Below are positions 43,231 to 51,814 of a stretch of 64,000 bases of DNA, piece after piece. The stretch comes from Pseudomonas sp. 7SR1 (GTDB taxonomy: Bacteria > Pseudomonadota > Gammaproteobacteria > Pseudomonadales > Pseudomonadaceae), in contig NZ_LT707064.1 of the NCBI RefSeq assembly GCF_900156465.1, positions 1,648,001 to 1,712,000 of the forward strand, written 5' to 3'. The translations under genes and the position numbers were made by a program. The notes under the pieces were generated by a model. That model was not told the origin of the DNA. It saw nothing but the letters and a program-made list of their open reading frames with translations, and made no database searches. Position 1 is the first letter of the stretch. Every line of letters starts with the position of its first letter.

Positions 43231-44901
43231 GTGAAACAGCACTCCCTGAAAGGATGGTTCAAGAGCGGCGCCCCCGGCGTCTGGATCAGCGGTGGCGCGG
43301 TGTCCATCGCGGTGATCATGACCATTGGCCTGCTGGCAGTGATTGCCGTGCGCGGCCTGGGCCACTTCTGGCCGGCGGACCTGATCCACGCCAGCTACAA
43401 CGTGCCGGGCATGCCCAGTCACCTGGTGGTCGGCGAAGTGGTGCAGAAAGAAGAAGTGCCTCGCGAGCGGCTGAAAAGCGCTGGCCTGCCGGTGCCCGAC
43501 GAAGGCCCCGAGTTCATGACCCGCGAGCTGGTGAAGGTGGGTAACCGGGACCTCAATGGCACCGACTTCACCTGGATCGTCGGCGACTGGCTGACCAACC
43601 AGACCACGCCACCGGAGCTGATGGCCATCGAGCGCCGCGAGTGGGGCAACTTCTACGGCTACCTGGTCAACGTCAAGGAGGAGGGCAAGGTCGTTGCCGA
43701 AGGCGAGGCCGCCTGGCCGCAGTTGCAGGCCCGGGTGGAGCGCGTCAACCAACTGGCCGCGGAGCTCAAGACCCTGGAGAAGGTCGAGATCGGTGCGATC
43801 AACGCCGGACTGGAGCGTATCCGCCTGCACGGTCGCAAGCTGGAGCTGGACGGCAAGCTTGACGCCTCGGCCCAGGCCGACCTGGACAGCGAGCGTGCCG
43901 AGCTCAACGCTCGCTACAAGGACATCGAGGTACGCCTGACCGACCTGCACGCCCAGTTCAACCGCGACAGCCTGACCGCCCGGGATGCCAACGGCAAGGA
44001 AGTGGAAATCAGCATCGGCAAGGTGGTGCACGCCTATCAGCCGAACGGCATGGGTACCTTCACCAAGCTGGGGTTCTATTTCAGCAAGGTCTGGGAGTTC
44101 CTCAGCGACGACCCTCGTGAAGCCAACACCGAAGGCGGGATTTTCCCGGCGATCTTCGGCACCGTGATGATGACCCTGATCATGGCGATGATCGTGACGC
44201 CGTTCGGCGTACTGGCGGCTGTATACCTGCGCGAATATGCGCGCCAAGGCACCATGACCCGGCTGATCCGTATCGCCGTGAACAACCTGGCGGGCGTCCC
44301 GGCCATCGTGTACGGCGTGTTCGGCCTGGGCTTCTTCGTCTACGTGCTGGGTGGTTCGGTCGACCGGCTGTTCTTCCCCGAAGCCCTGCCGGCGCCGACC
44401 TTCGGGACTCCTGGCCTGCTCTGGGCGTCCCTGACCCTGGCGCTGCTGGCGGTGCCGGTGGTGATCGTGGCGACCGAGGAAGGCCTGGCGCGTATCCCGC
44501 GGACCGTGCGCGAAGGCTCCCTGGCCCTCGGCGCGACCAAGGCCGAGACGCTGTGGAAGATCGTGCTGCCCATGGCGAGCCCGGCGATGATGACCGGCAT
44601 GATCCTCGCCGTGGCCCGCGCCGCGGGCGAAGTGGCGCCGCTGATGCTGGTGGGCGTGGTGAAACTGGCACCTTCGCTGCCGCTGGACGGTAACTACCCG
44701 TACCTGCACCTGGACCAGAAGATCATGCACCTGGGCTTCCATATCTATGACGTGGGCTTCCAGAGTCCGAACGTAGAAGCGGCGCGGCCGTTGGTCTACG
44801 CCACGGCGCTGCTGCTGGTACTGGTGATCGCGATATTGAACCTGTCGGCGGTGTGGATCCGTAACCACCTGCGCGAGAAGTACAAGGCACTGGATAGTTG
44901 A
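43231..44901 (+). CDS. pstA: Phosphate ABC transporter permease PstA, long form
   Basis: 556 residues, against 296 in E. coli. After an N-terminal membrane span (ISGGAVSIAVIMTIGLLAVI) comes an extra extracytoplasmic region of about 220 residues with a helical, charged segment (EGEAAWPQLQARVERVNQLA and following), then the permease core with five spans and the EAA loop LALGATKAETLWKIVLPMAS. GTG 43231 is the start, with AAAGG eight bases upstream. Spacing to pstC is 15 bases. The extra regions of PstA and PstC may contact each other or PstS; unproven. Confidence 0.95.
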   Translation: MKQHSLKGWFKSGAPGVWISGGAVSIAVIMTIGLLAVIAVRGLGHFWPADLIHASYNVPGMPSHLVVGEVVQKEEVPRERLKSAGLPVPDEGPEFMTRELVKVGNRDLNGTDFTWIVGDWLTNQTTPPELMAIERREWGNFYGYLVNVKEEGKVVAEGEAAWPQLQARVERVNQLAAELKTLEKVEIGAINAGLERIRLHGRKLELDGKLDASAQADLDSERAELNARYKDIEVRLTDLHAQFNRDSLTARDANGKEVEISIGKVVHAYQPNGMGTFTKLGFYFSKVWEFLSDDPREANTEGGIFPAIFGTVMMTLIMAMIVTPFGVLAAVYLREYARQGTMTRLIRIAVNNLAGVPAIVYGVFGLGFFVYVLGGSVDRLFFPEALPAPTFGTPGLLWASLTLALLAVPVVIVATEEGLARIPRTVREGSLALGATKAETLWKIVLPMASPAMMTGMILAVARAAGEVAPLMLVGVVKLAPSLPLDGNYPYLHLDQKIMHLGFHIYDVGFQSPNVEAARPLVYATALLLVLVIAILNLSAVWIRNHLREKYKALDS

Positions 44902-44918
44902 TTACGCACTGATTTTCT

Positions 44919-45003
44919 GTGGGAGCGAGCCTGCTCGCGATGGCATCGCCTCGGTCCAGCGCCGGGCCGAGGTGCCAGAAACGCGAGCAGGCTCGCTCCC
45001 ACA
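44919..45003. repeat. REP doublet inside the pst operon
   Basis: TGTGGGAGCGAGCCTGCTCG (from 44919) and inverted GCGAGCAGGCTCGCTCCCAC (from 44983), separated by about 43 bases, in the pstA-pstB gap. May adjust the level of the downstream genes through mRNA stability. Confidence 0.9.
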
Positions 45004-45039
45004 CAACCGAACCGAATTTGTTAGCACAGGGAGCCTCCC

Positions 45040-45873
45040 ATGCAACACGAAGCACATACACACGGCATCAACATGTCGGCCCTGGGCCGCGACAAGCAGA
45101 GCCTGAACCTGGCCGAAGAAACCGTCGCCATCGAAGTGCCCGGCCTGAACCTGTTCTACGGCCAGAAGCAGGCGCTGTACGACGTCAGCCTGAACATCCC
45201 GAAACAGCGCGTGACCGCGTTCATCGGTCCGTCGGGTTGCGGCAAGTCCACCCTGCTGCGCACCTTCAACCGCATGAACGACCTGGTGGACGGTTGCCGC
45301 GTCGAGGGTGAGATCAACCTCTACGGCAACAACATCTACCGCAAGGGCGAAGACGTGGCCGAGCTGCGCCGTCGCGTGGGCATGGTGTTCCAGAAGCCCA
45401 ACCCGTTCCCCAAGACCATCTACGAGAACGTGGTCTATGGCCTGCGCATCCAGGGCATCAACAAGAAGCGCGTACTCGACGAAGCCGTGGAGTGGGCGCT
45501 CAAGGGCGCGGCCCTGTGGGATGAAGTCAAGGATCGCCTGCACGACTCGGCCCTGGGCCTGTCCGGTGGTCAGCAGCAGCGTCTGGTGATTGCCCGCACC
45601 ATCGCCGTGGAGCCGGAAGTATTGCTGCTCGACGAGCCTTGCTCGGCCCTGGACCCGATCTCGACCCTGAAGGTCGAGGAGCTGATCTACGAACTCAAGT
45701 CCAAGTTCACCATCGTCATCGTGACCCACAACATGCAACAGGCGGCTCGGGTCTCCGACTACACCGCGTTCATGTACATGGGCAAACTGGTGGAATTCGG
45801 CGATACCGATACGCTGTTCACCAATCCGGCCAAGAAGCAGACCGAAGACTACATCACCGGTCGTTATGGCTAG
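45040..45873 (+). CDS. pstB: Phosphate ABC transporter ATP-binding protein
   Basis: ATPase of the Pst system, 277 residues. Walker [13 protein letters not shown]-loop VFQKPNPFP, signature LSGGQQQRL, Walker [14 protein letters not shown] and the H-loop IVTHNMQQA are all intact. The PstB-specific [18 protein letters not shown] and [15 protein letters not shown] are present. It has an N-terminal extension of about 25 residues compared with E. coli. ATG 45040 lies 138 bases after pstA, across a REP doublet. Confidence 0.97.
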   Translation: MQHEAHTHGINMSALGRDKQSLNLAEETVAIEVPGLNLFYGQKQALYDVSLNIPKQRVTAFIGPSGCGKSTLLRTFNRMNDLVDGCRVEGEINLYGNNIYRKGEDVAELRRRVGMVFQKPNPFPKTIYENVVYGLRIQGINKKRVLDEAVEWALKGAALWDEVKDRLHDSALGLSGGQQQRLVIARTIAVEPEVLLLDEPCSALDPISTLKVEELIYELKSKFTIVIVTHNMQQAARVSDYTAFMYMGKLVEFGDTDTLFTNPAKKQTEDYITGRYG

Positions 45874-45934
45874 TCGAGGCCGTTGCAAGCCGCAGAGCAC
45901 AGGCGGCAGATGCGATCCGGATCAACATTTAACT

Positions 45935-45962
45935 GCTTGAAGCTTGCAGCTTGAAGCTTGCA
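45935..45962 (+). repeat. Four 7-bp tandem units before phoU
   Basis: GCTTGAA, GCTTGCA, GCTTGAA, GCTTGCA in direct succession, ending 20 bases before phoU. AGCTT and its symmetry also allow hairpins. Function unknown; similar short repeats occur in Pseudomonas intergenic DNA. Confidence 0.8.
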
Positions 45963-45982
45963 ACTTTCGCGGAGCGAACAAG

Positions 45983-46744
45983 ATGATTTCGAAGGAAGGC
46001 CTTACTCACCACATTTCCGCACAGTTCAACGCCGAGCTGGAGGAAGTGCGCAGTCACCTGCTGGCCATGGGCGGGCTGGTGGAAAAGCAGGTCAACGACG
46101 CGGTGACCGCGCTGATCGAGGCCGATTCGGGCCTGGCCCAGCAAGTGCGCGAGATCGACGACCAGATCAACCAGATGGAGCGCAACATCGACGAGGAGTG
46201 CCTGCGCATTCTGGCCCGTCGCCAACCCGCTGCTTCCGACCTGCGCTTGATCATCAGCATCTCCAAGTCAGTGATCGATCTTGAGCGGATCGGCGACGAA
46301 GCCACCAAGATCGCTCGCCGCGCCATCCAGTTGTGCGAAGAGGGCGAGGCGCCGCGCGGTTACGTCGAGGTTCGCCACATCGGTGACCAGGTGCGCAACA
46401 TGGTGCGCGATGCCCTGGACGCCTTTGCCCGTTTCGACGCCGACCTGGCGCTGTCGGTGGCCCAGTACGACAAGATCATCGACCGCGAATACAAGACCGC
46501 CCTGCGCGAGCTGGCGACCTACATGATGGAAGACCCGCGTTCCATCTCCCGGGTGCTGAGCATCATCTGGGTCCTGCGTTCCCTGGAGCGTATCGGCGAT
46601 CATGCGCGCAACATCTCGGAACTTGTGATCTATCTCGTGCGTGGCACCGATGTACGGCACATGGGGCTCAAGCGAATGAAGGAAGAAGTTGAGGGCACCC
46701 CGTCCGAAACCGCTAATGTTCCGGGTGAAACTGACGATAAGTAA
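45983..46744 (+). CDS. phoU: Phosphate signalling protein PhoU
   Basis: 253 residues, two three-helix PhoU bundles. Conserved E-x-x-x-D metal motifs occur in both repeats (DLERIGDEATKIARRA and SLERIGDHARNISELVIY). It links Pst to PhoR and restrains PhoB when phosphate is adequate. ATG 45983 follows CGGAG; an open extension of 13 codons upstream overlaps the 7-bp repeat and is not used. A strong terminator closes the operon. Confidence 0.97.
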   Translation: MISKEGLTHHISAQFNAELEEVRSHLLAMGGLVEKQVNDAVTALIEADSGLAQQVREIDDQINQMERNIDEECLRILARRQPAASDLRLIISISKSVIDLERIGDEATKIARRAIQLCEEGEAPRGYVEVRHIGDQVRNMVRDALDAFARFDADLALSVAQYDKIIDREYKTALRELATYMMEDPRSISRVLSIIWVLRSLERIGDHARNISELVIYLVRGTDVRHMGLKRMKEEVEGTPSETANVPGETDDK

Positions 46745-46761
46745 GATTGCCCAAGAAAAGC

Positions 46762-46789
46762 GCCCGGCCTTCTGGTCGGGCTTTTTTTT
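46762..46789 (+). terminator. Intrinsic terminator after phoU
   Basis: GCCCGGCC/GGTCGGGC stem with TTCT loop and eight T residues. Confidence 0.93.
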
Positions 46790-46912
46790 GTGGCCTTTTT
46801 AATCGAAAGCAGCACCCCGCGAACGAAAAGTCCCGGCGTGACTGACGGTTTTTGGCAATATGCCATCAGTAAAAGCGGTATGCTTGCCGGGATTTTTTAG
46901 AGGTGGATCTGG

Positions 46913-47878
46913 ATGAGTAAGGTCAGTGTGTTGGTCGTGGACGATGCTTCGTTCATTCGTGACCTGGTGAAGAAGTGCCTGCGCAATTACTTCCCGGGCA
47001 TCCGTATCGAGGACGCGGTGAACGGCAGGAAAGCCCAGGCCCTGCTGGCCCGTGAGGCATTCGACCTAGTGCTGTGCGACTGGGAAATGCCGGAGATGTC
47101 CGGTCTTGAGTTGCTCACCTGGTGCCGCCAGCAGGACAACCTCAAGGGTATGCCGTTCGTGATGGTCACCAGCCGTGGCGACAAGGAGAACGTGGTCCAG
47201 GCGATCCAGGCCGGCGTTTCCGGCTACGTCAGCAAGCCCTTCACCAACGAACAGTTGCTGACCAAGGTCAAGCAGGCCTTGCACAAGGTCGGCAAGCTCG
47301 ACACCCTGATGAACAGCGCCCCGACCAAGATGAACTCGGCGTTCGGCAACGACTCCCTCAGCGCACTGACCGGCGGCAAGGGCGCGCCGGTAGTGACGGC
47401 TGCCGCGCCAGCTCCTGCTGCCGCCAGACCGGCCGCCGCTGCCCCTGCCGCTGCCGCACCGGCTGCTCCCGCCGCCGCGCCGGCCCGTGGCTTGCTCAAC
47501 AGCCCGCCCGTCAAGGCGCCGGCCGCCTCCGCAGCGACCGCCAACCGCGGCCAGGGCCAGTTGCGCCTGTCCAGCGGCACCCAGCAATGCGTGATCAAGG
47601 CCCTGAGCCTCAAGGAAGCGCTGCTGGTGGTCAAGCGCACCGACACCCTGCCTCAGGTGCTTGAAAGCTCCGTGCTGGACATGGAGCAGGGCGACAACGC
47701 CGAAACCGCGCGCCTGAACGGTTATCTGCACGCCATCGTCGCCCATGAGCAGACACCGGATAGCGAATGGCTGCAACTGACCTTCCGCTTCGTCGACAAA
47801 GACCCGCAGAAGCTCGACTACATCTCCCGCCTCATCGCCCGCGGCACGGCGCAGAAGCACTTCGTTCCCGGCGCCTGA
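46913..47878 (+). CDS. Response regulator with Ala/Pro linker and C-terminal PilZ-like domain
   Basis: 321 residues. The receiver domain (1-125) has the acidic pair VVDDASF, phospho-acceptor Asp in LVLCDWEMPEMSG, T-S-R and KPF (Lys). A low-complexity linker of alanine and proline spans about 160-205. The C-terminal 110 residues (GQGQLRLSSGTQQCVIKALS to the end) are beta-rich and could be a PilZ-like fold, although the RxxxR motif for c-di-GMP is not clearly present. ATG 46913 follows GAGGTGGA. The equivalent gene next to phoU occurs, from memory, in other pseudomonads (PA5364). Its kinase is unknown. Confidence 0.82.
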   Translation: MSKVSVLVVDDASFIRDLVKKCLRNYFPGIRIEDAVNGRKAQALLAREAFDLVLCDWEMPEMSGLELLTWCRQQDNLKGMPFVMVTSRGDKENVVQAIQAGVSGYVSKPFTNEQLLTKVKQALHKVGKLDTLMNSAPTKMNSAFGNDSLSALTGGKGAPVVTAAAPAPAAARPAAAAPAAAAPAAPAAAPARGLLNSPPVKAPAASAATANRGQGQLRLSSGTQQCVIKALSLKEALLVVKRTDTLPQVLESSVLDMEQGDNAETARLNGYLHAIVAHEQTPDSEWLQLTFRFVDKDPQKLDYISRLIARGTAQKHFVPGA

Positions 47879-48130
47879 TCCGGCGACGGCCTCCAGCCCG
47901 CTGTCGCGAGCGGGCTCGCTTCCACATTGGTCTGCAGTATCCACAGTCCTCTGTGAGAGCATGCTCAAGACCGGCTCCTCCAATCTTGAGTGCAACATGC
48001 TCGTCATGTCGGACAGCAAGACTGACCATTGGTCCGGACTGTTATTTCCTACAGGTTGCTCTTCAGGTTTTTTCTCATAAGTTGCTGCGGACAGTCGTCC
48101 TGATGGTTGCCTGCACAATGGGAGAGCGTG
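47879..48130. repeat. Gap with one REP copy before an accessory gene
   Basis: TGTCGCGAGCGGGCTCGCTT (from 47902) is a lone REP half. The following 200 bases become A/T-richer towards the next gene; no terminator for the response regulator is obvious. Confidence 0.6.
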
Positions 48131-49216
48131 ATGAGCCTATTTATCAGCCTGGAAGAAAGAAATCGAATAGCCGATGCATTACACCGTGATCAGGCACCGT
48201 TGCTCGAGGCTTCGATCGATGAAGCCGTGGACGGGAAAGTCTCGTATGCCGATCTGGAGACGGGATTGACCATCCGTATTCCTTTTGTCGATGGGATGCG
48301 GGTGGATGGTCGATATCATGTAGTGCTGCAATCGGTGGATGGGCCTGGCAGGTTTGGTATGGGTGGAACAATCCAGGAAGCGAACCAGGACATCGTCGTG
48401 GACGTGCCGGCTGACCGGGCGTTGGGGTTCCAGGGGCAGCAGGCCGCACTCTATTATTTCTATCTGGAATATCCGGTCGAAGAGACGAAATCGCCAGTCG
48501 TCGTGCTGTCAATGGAGGGACAGATATATAAGCCTGTAGTGGATGAAGCGGTTGACGGCATGATTCCCCTCCCGGTGGTTGTGCAAGGCGTCAGGCTGCG
48601 CATCAGAGCCGGCTCATCGCTCACGCCGGGTGCTCTTGTTTCTGTCTATTGGTGGGGTTCGAGCGCGGATACCTGTTTCGTCAAGCACATGGTTATTGGG
48701 CCGGGTCCGGTGGAGGATCTGGTCGTGCCCGTGGGGGCGGATTTTCTGGTACCGATCAAACACGGCACTGTCAGGGTTATCTACACGGTGCAATCGACAA
48801 CGGGAACGAGGGTATCCCCTGTCCTTGAACTCGGTGTCGCTGGCGACCTGGCCGTGCCCGCTGGGATCCACCAGCAAGGACAGGAAACTCGTAGCGTGGT
48901 CTATCTTTCGGCCATCAGTGAGGGAGGCTCTTATCCGTTTCGGCTGTTGACTCAGGGAATGGTTGCGGGCGATGTCGTGATATTTTTCTTCACCGGCTAT
49001 CGGCTCGGCTCTGAACTGGTGATACGGCATACGGTCAAGCAATCGGATATCACCGCTGGCCTGATAATGTTCGGGGTACCGATTTCGTATTTATCGTTGC
49101 AAGAGAGTGCCTGGGTTTGGAGTATGGTTGATCGTCCGGAGGGTGGTGCTGTAGGGTCTCCTGATCTGCCTTTGTTCCTTGTGTCCCCTTCCCGAAGCGG
49201 GGGCCAGTGCCTGTAG
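48131..49216 (+). CDS. Unrecognised beta-rich protein with three repeated modules
   Basis: 361 residues, no signal peptide, no known motif. Internal repeats are evident: DEAVDGKVSYADLETGLTIR near residue 24 resembles DEAVDGMIPLPVVVQGVRLR near 138. A second repeat gives three blocks: hydrophobic YHVVLQSVDG, GALVSVYWWG and GDVVIFFFTG, two of them followed by [FV]-[VI]-[KR]-H-x-V and each later by SPVVVLSMEG, SPVLELGVAG or SPDLPLFLVSP. This suggests tandem Ig-like modules of about 110 residues. ATG 48131 has GGGAGAG upstream. The DNA is visibly A/T-richer than its neighbours, and the gene interrupts an otherwise conserved order, so it is probably acquired. Function unknown. Confidence 0.75.
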   Translation: MSLFISLEERNRIADALHRDQAPLLEASIDEAVDGKVSYADLETGLTIRIPFVDGMRVDGRYHVVLQSVDGPGRFGMGGTIQEANQDIVVDVPADRALGFQGQQAALYYFYLEYPVEETKSPVVVLSMEGQIYKPVVDEAVDGMIPLPVVVQGVRLRIRAGSSLTPGALVSVYWWGSSADTCFVKHMVIGPGPVEDLVVPVGADFLVPIKHGTVRVIYTVQSTTGTRVSPVLELGVAGDLAVPAGIHQQGQETRSVVYLSAISEGGSYPFRLLTQGMVAGDVVIFFFTGYRLGSELVIRHTVKQSDITAGLIMFGVPISYLSLQESAWVWSMVDRPEGGAVGSPDLPLFLVSPSRSGGQCL

Positions 49217-49368
49217 ATTGATTTTGGGAACCCATCTGCTCGCGATCTGGCCATGGGCCTGAGCAAAGCGCTTGTGGCCTGCAATTTTGAAACATCCGTC
49301 GACTACGCTGGTCCATCCCAGCTGCTAGGCTGCTGTGCAGGCCTTCACTTTTCGACAGAATCTTGCCC

Positions 49369-50265
49369 ATGCTCGTGCCTTTGCTGTTTGCCTGTGGTCT
49401 TGTCCTGGCCTCCACGTCGGCCGTGGCCATGACAATCTACAAATCCACCGATGCCAATGGCGTGGTGTCCTATAGCGACCGCCCCAGCAAGGGCGCCCAG
49501 GTGTTCGTGTTCCGTGATCGCATGGTCGAGCGCCTGGAACGACAGGTGTTTCTTGATATCCGCAAGCAAAAAGGCGCGGACGCGGTGTTCGTGCGCAATG
49601 ACCTGTACGCGCCGGTGGAGATCGAGTTGAGCTTCGCCGGGTTGAGCAACGTCAGTGGCGCGCCGAGCCGGCCGATTCGTCGGGTGTTGCCGGCGCGCAG
49701 CAACCTGCGCCTGGCGCTGCTCACGGCCACGCAGCCCGGCCGGCCCCTGGTGTACACCCCGCGGTTCGAATACTCCCTGGGCGACCCCGCCGGCACGGCG
49801 CAAGCCTACCGCTACCCATTGCCGTGGCGCGGCGGGCCGTTTCGCCTGAGCCAGGGCGCCAATGGCCAATACAGTCATTACGGCCCCAAGAATCGCTACG
49901 CCATGGACATCGCCATGCCCGAAGGCACGCCGATCATCGCGGCGCGTGGCGGCGTGGTCATCAAGACTGAAAACGAACAGACCGGCAGGGGGGACGATCC
50001 TTCGGGCAACTTCGTGCGGATACTGCACGACGACGGGACCATGGGGGTCTACCTGCACCTGCAGAAAGGCTCGGTGAGCGTGCGGGAAGGGCAACGGGTG
50101 GGGGTGGGTACGCCGTTGGCGTTGTCCGGCAACACCGGCAACAGCTCCGGTCCGCACCTGCATTTCGTGGTGCAGCGCAACACCGGCTTGGGGTTGGTGT
50201 CGATTCCCTACCAGTTCAACCAGCCCGTGGGGGACTTGCCCAACTTTGCGGTGGGCAAGCAGTAG
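49369..50265 (+). CDS. M23-family (LytM-like) metallopeptidase
   Basis: 298 residues, exported via MLVPLLFACGLVLASTSAVA. After a 130-residue N-terminal beta region starting with a DUF4124-like stretch (YKSTDANGVVSYSDRP), the peptidase M23 domain has the zinc ligands of HYGPKNRYAMDIAMPEGTP (H-x8-D type) and GPHLHFVV (HxH), plus GVYLHLQ. All ligands are present, so it is expected to be an active cell-wall endopeptidase. ATG 49369; no clear ribosome-binding site. The convergent neighbour is a CorC-like gene. Confidence 0.9.
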   Translation: MLVPLLFACGLVLASTSAVAMTIYKSTDANGVVSYSDRPSKGAQVFVFRDRMVERLERQVFLDIRKQKGADAVFVRNDLYAPVEIELSFAGLSNVSGAPSRPIRRVLPARSNLRLALLTATQPGRPLVYTPRFEYSLGDPAGTAQAYRYPLPWRGGPFRLSQGANGQYSHYGPKNRYAMDIAMPEGTPIIAARGGVVIKTENEQTGRGDDPSGNFVRILHDDGTMGVYLHLQKGSVSVREGQRVGVGTPLALSGNTGNSSGPHLHFVVQRNTGLGLVSIPYQFNQPVGDLPNFAVGKQ

Positions 50266-50286
50266 CCTCTGCAGCAGCAAAAGCGC

Positions 50287-50322
50287 TTCTGTGGCGAGGG
50301 GACAAAACCCCTCGCCACAGAA
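50287..50322. repeat. REP palindrome / terminator
   Basis: TTCTGTGGCGAGGGG pairs perfectly (15 bp) with CCCCTCGCCACAGAA around ACAAAA. GTGGCGAGGGG-type REP between convergent genes. Confidence 0.85.
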
Positions 50323-50336
50323 GGGTCGTCGCCGCA

Positions 50337-50370
50337 AAGGTGTTGATGCTCAATCGAGCATCAACACCTT
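50337..50370 (-). terminator. Hairpin spanning the end of the CorC-like gene
   Basis: AAGGTGTTGATGCT (50337-50350) pairs perfectly with AGCATCAACACCTT (50357-50370). The right arm codes for the last residues of the protein and the left arm starts at the stop codon. No T tract is seen on the - strand. Confidence 0.6.
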
Positions 50371-51690
50371 CGCCAGGATGATCTTCGGGCCTTTCATCTT
50401 CTTGATGATGATCCGCAGGCCTTCGACTTCCAGCACTTCTTCCTCTTCCGGCACCCGCTTGAGGGTTTCATAGACCAACCCTGCAAGCGTCTCGGCCTCG
50501 ATGTGATCCAGGTCGATGCCCAGCAGACGCTCGACCTTGAACAACGGCGTGTCGCCCCGTACCAGCAGCTTGCCCGGCTGGTAGGCCAGGATGCCGCGCT
50601 CGGCCTTGCGGTGTTCGTCCTGGATGTCGCCCACCAGCACTTCCAGCACGTCCTCCATGGTCAGGTAGCCGATGATGTTGCCGTCGGCTTCCTCCACCAG
50701 GGCGAAGTGCGAGCCGCCCTTGCGGAACTGCTCCAGCAGCTGCGACAGCGGCATGTGCCGCGACACACGCTCCAGGGGCCGGGTCAGTTCGGCCAGGTTG
50801 AACGATTCGGGGATGTGGTCCAGGGCCGCCAGTTCCAGCAGCAGGTCCTTGATGTGCAGCAGGCCCACGAACTCCTGGCGTTCGCTGTCGTACACCGGGT
50901 AGCGGCTGAATTTGTGACGGCGGAACATCGCCAGGATTTCCTTGAGCGGCGCGTTGAACTCCAGCGTCACCAGGTCTTCCCGGGAATTGGCCCAGTCCAC
51001 CACCTCCAGCTCGCCCATTTCCACGGCCGAGGCCAGCACGCGCATGCCCTGGTCGCTGGGGTCCTGGCCACGGCTGGAGTGCAGGATGAGCTTGAGCTCC
51101 TCACGGCTGTAGTGGTGCTCGTGATGGGGGCCCGGTTCCCCTTGGCCGGCGATGCGCAGGATGGCGTTGGCGCTGGCGTTGAGCAGGTAGATGGCCGGAT
51201 ACATGAGCCAGTAGAACAGGTACAGCGGCACGGCGGTCCACAGCGACAAAAGCTCGGGTTTGCGGATGGCCCAGGATTTGGGCGCCAGTTCGCCGACCAC
51301 GATGTGCAGGTACGAAATGATGAAGAACGCGGTGAAGAAGGAAACGCCCTTGATCACTTCCGGCGATTCGACGCCCACCGCGCCCAGCAGCGGTTCGAGG
51401 ATGTGCGCGAACGCCGGCTCACCGACCCAGCCCAGGCCCAGGGAGGCGAGGGTAATGCCCAGCTGGCAGGCGGACAGGTAGGCGTCGAGCTGGCTATGGA
51501 CGGTGCGCAGGATGTGCCCCCGCCAGCCGTTCTGCTCGGCGATGGCTTCGACCCGGGTCGAGCGCAGCTTGACCATGGCAAATTCGGCCGCAACGAAGAA
51601 TCCGTTGAGCAGAACCAGGATCAGAGCAAAGAGAATCATGCCGAATTCGGCGAAAAGTGTGACGAGGGACAAGCCAGGGGATGGGTCCAT
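50350..51690 (-). CDS. HlyC/CorC (CNNM/DUF21-CBS) family membrane protein
   Basis: 446 residues. A CNNM/DUF21 transmembrane domain (about 10-200) with FVAAEFAMVKLRSTR and SYLHIVVGELAPKSWAI is followed by two CBS domains (for example FSRYPVYDSERQEFVGLLHI and GSHFALVEEADGNIIGYLTM) and a C-terminal CorC/HlyC domain ending IIIKKMKGPKIILAKV. Probably a magnesium or other cation exporter or sensor. 'Hemolysin' in older names has no direct support. ATG 51690. Conserved next to phoR in Pseudomonas, from memory. Confidence 0.9.
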   Translation of the reverse strand: MDPSPGLSLVTLFAEFGMILFALILVLLNGFFVAAEFAMVKLRSTRVEAIAEQNGWRGHILRTVHSQLDAYLSACQLGITLASLGLGWVGEPAFAHILEPLLGAVGVESPEVIKGVSFFTAFFIISYLHIVVGELAPKSWAIRKPELLSLWTAVPLYLFYWLMYPAIYLLNASANAILRIAGQGEPGPHHEHHYSREELKLILHSSRGQDPSDQGMRVLASAVEMGELEVVDWANSREDLVTLEFNAPLKEILAMFRRHKFSRYPVYDSERQEFVGLLHIKDLLLELAALDHIPESFNLAELTRPLERVSRHMPLSQLLEQFRKGGSHFALVEEADGNIIGYLTMEDVLEVLVGDIQDEHRKAERGILAYQPGKLLVRGDTPLFKVERLLGIDLDHIEAETLAGLVYETLKRVPEEEEVLEVEGLRIIIKKMKGPKIILAKVLMLD

Positions 51691-51814
51691 GATGGGGTTT
51701 TGCAGGTTCCGTGAGTGCTTGGAGGGTCAAAAATGCATGCCTGCAAAGGCAGGCGCAAGTCAGCCAATGTAGCGGCTGACTCGGCAATTGCCTAGAGGGA
51801 AGCGCCGGCGTGCG

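Noticed and set aside
40882..44868. A 1328-codon open frame on the - strand opposite pstC and pstA
   Set aside because: Antisense shadow of GC-rich coding DNA: its composition is dominated by His, Gln, Arg and Gly, while the + strand encodes clear permeases with intact motifs.
50350..51690. True haemolysin
   Set aside because: The 'hemolysin' label for CNNM/CBS proteins is historical; membrane DUF21 and CBS domains indicate ion transport.
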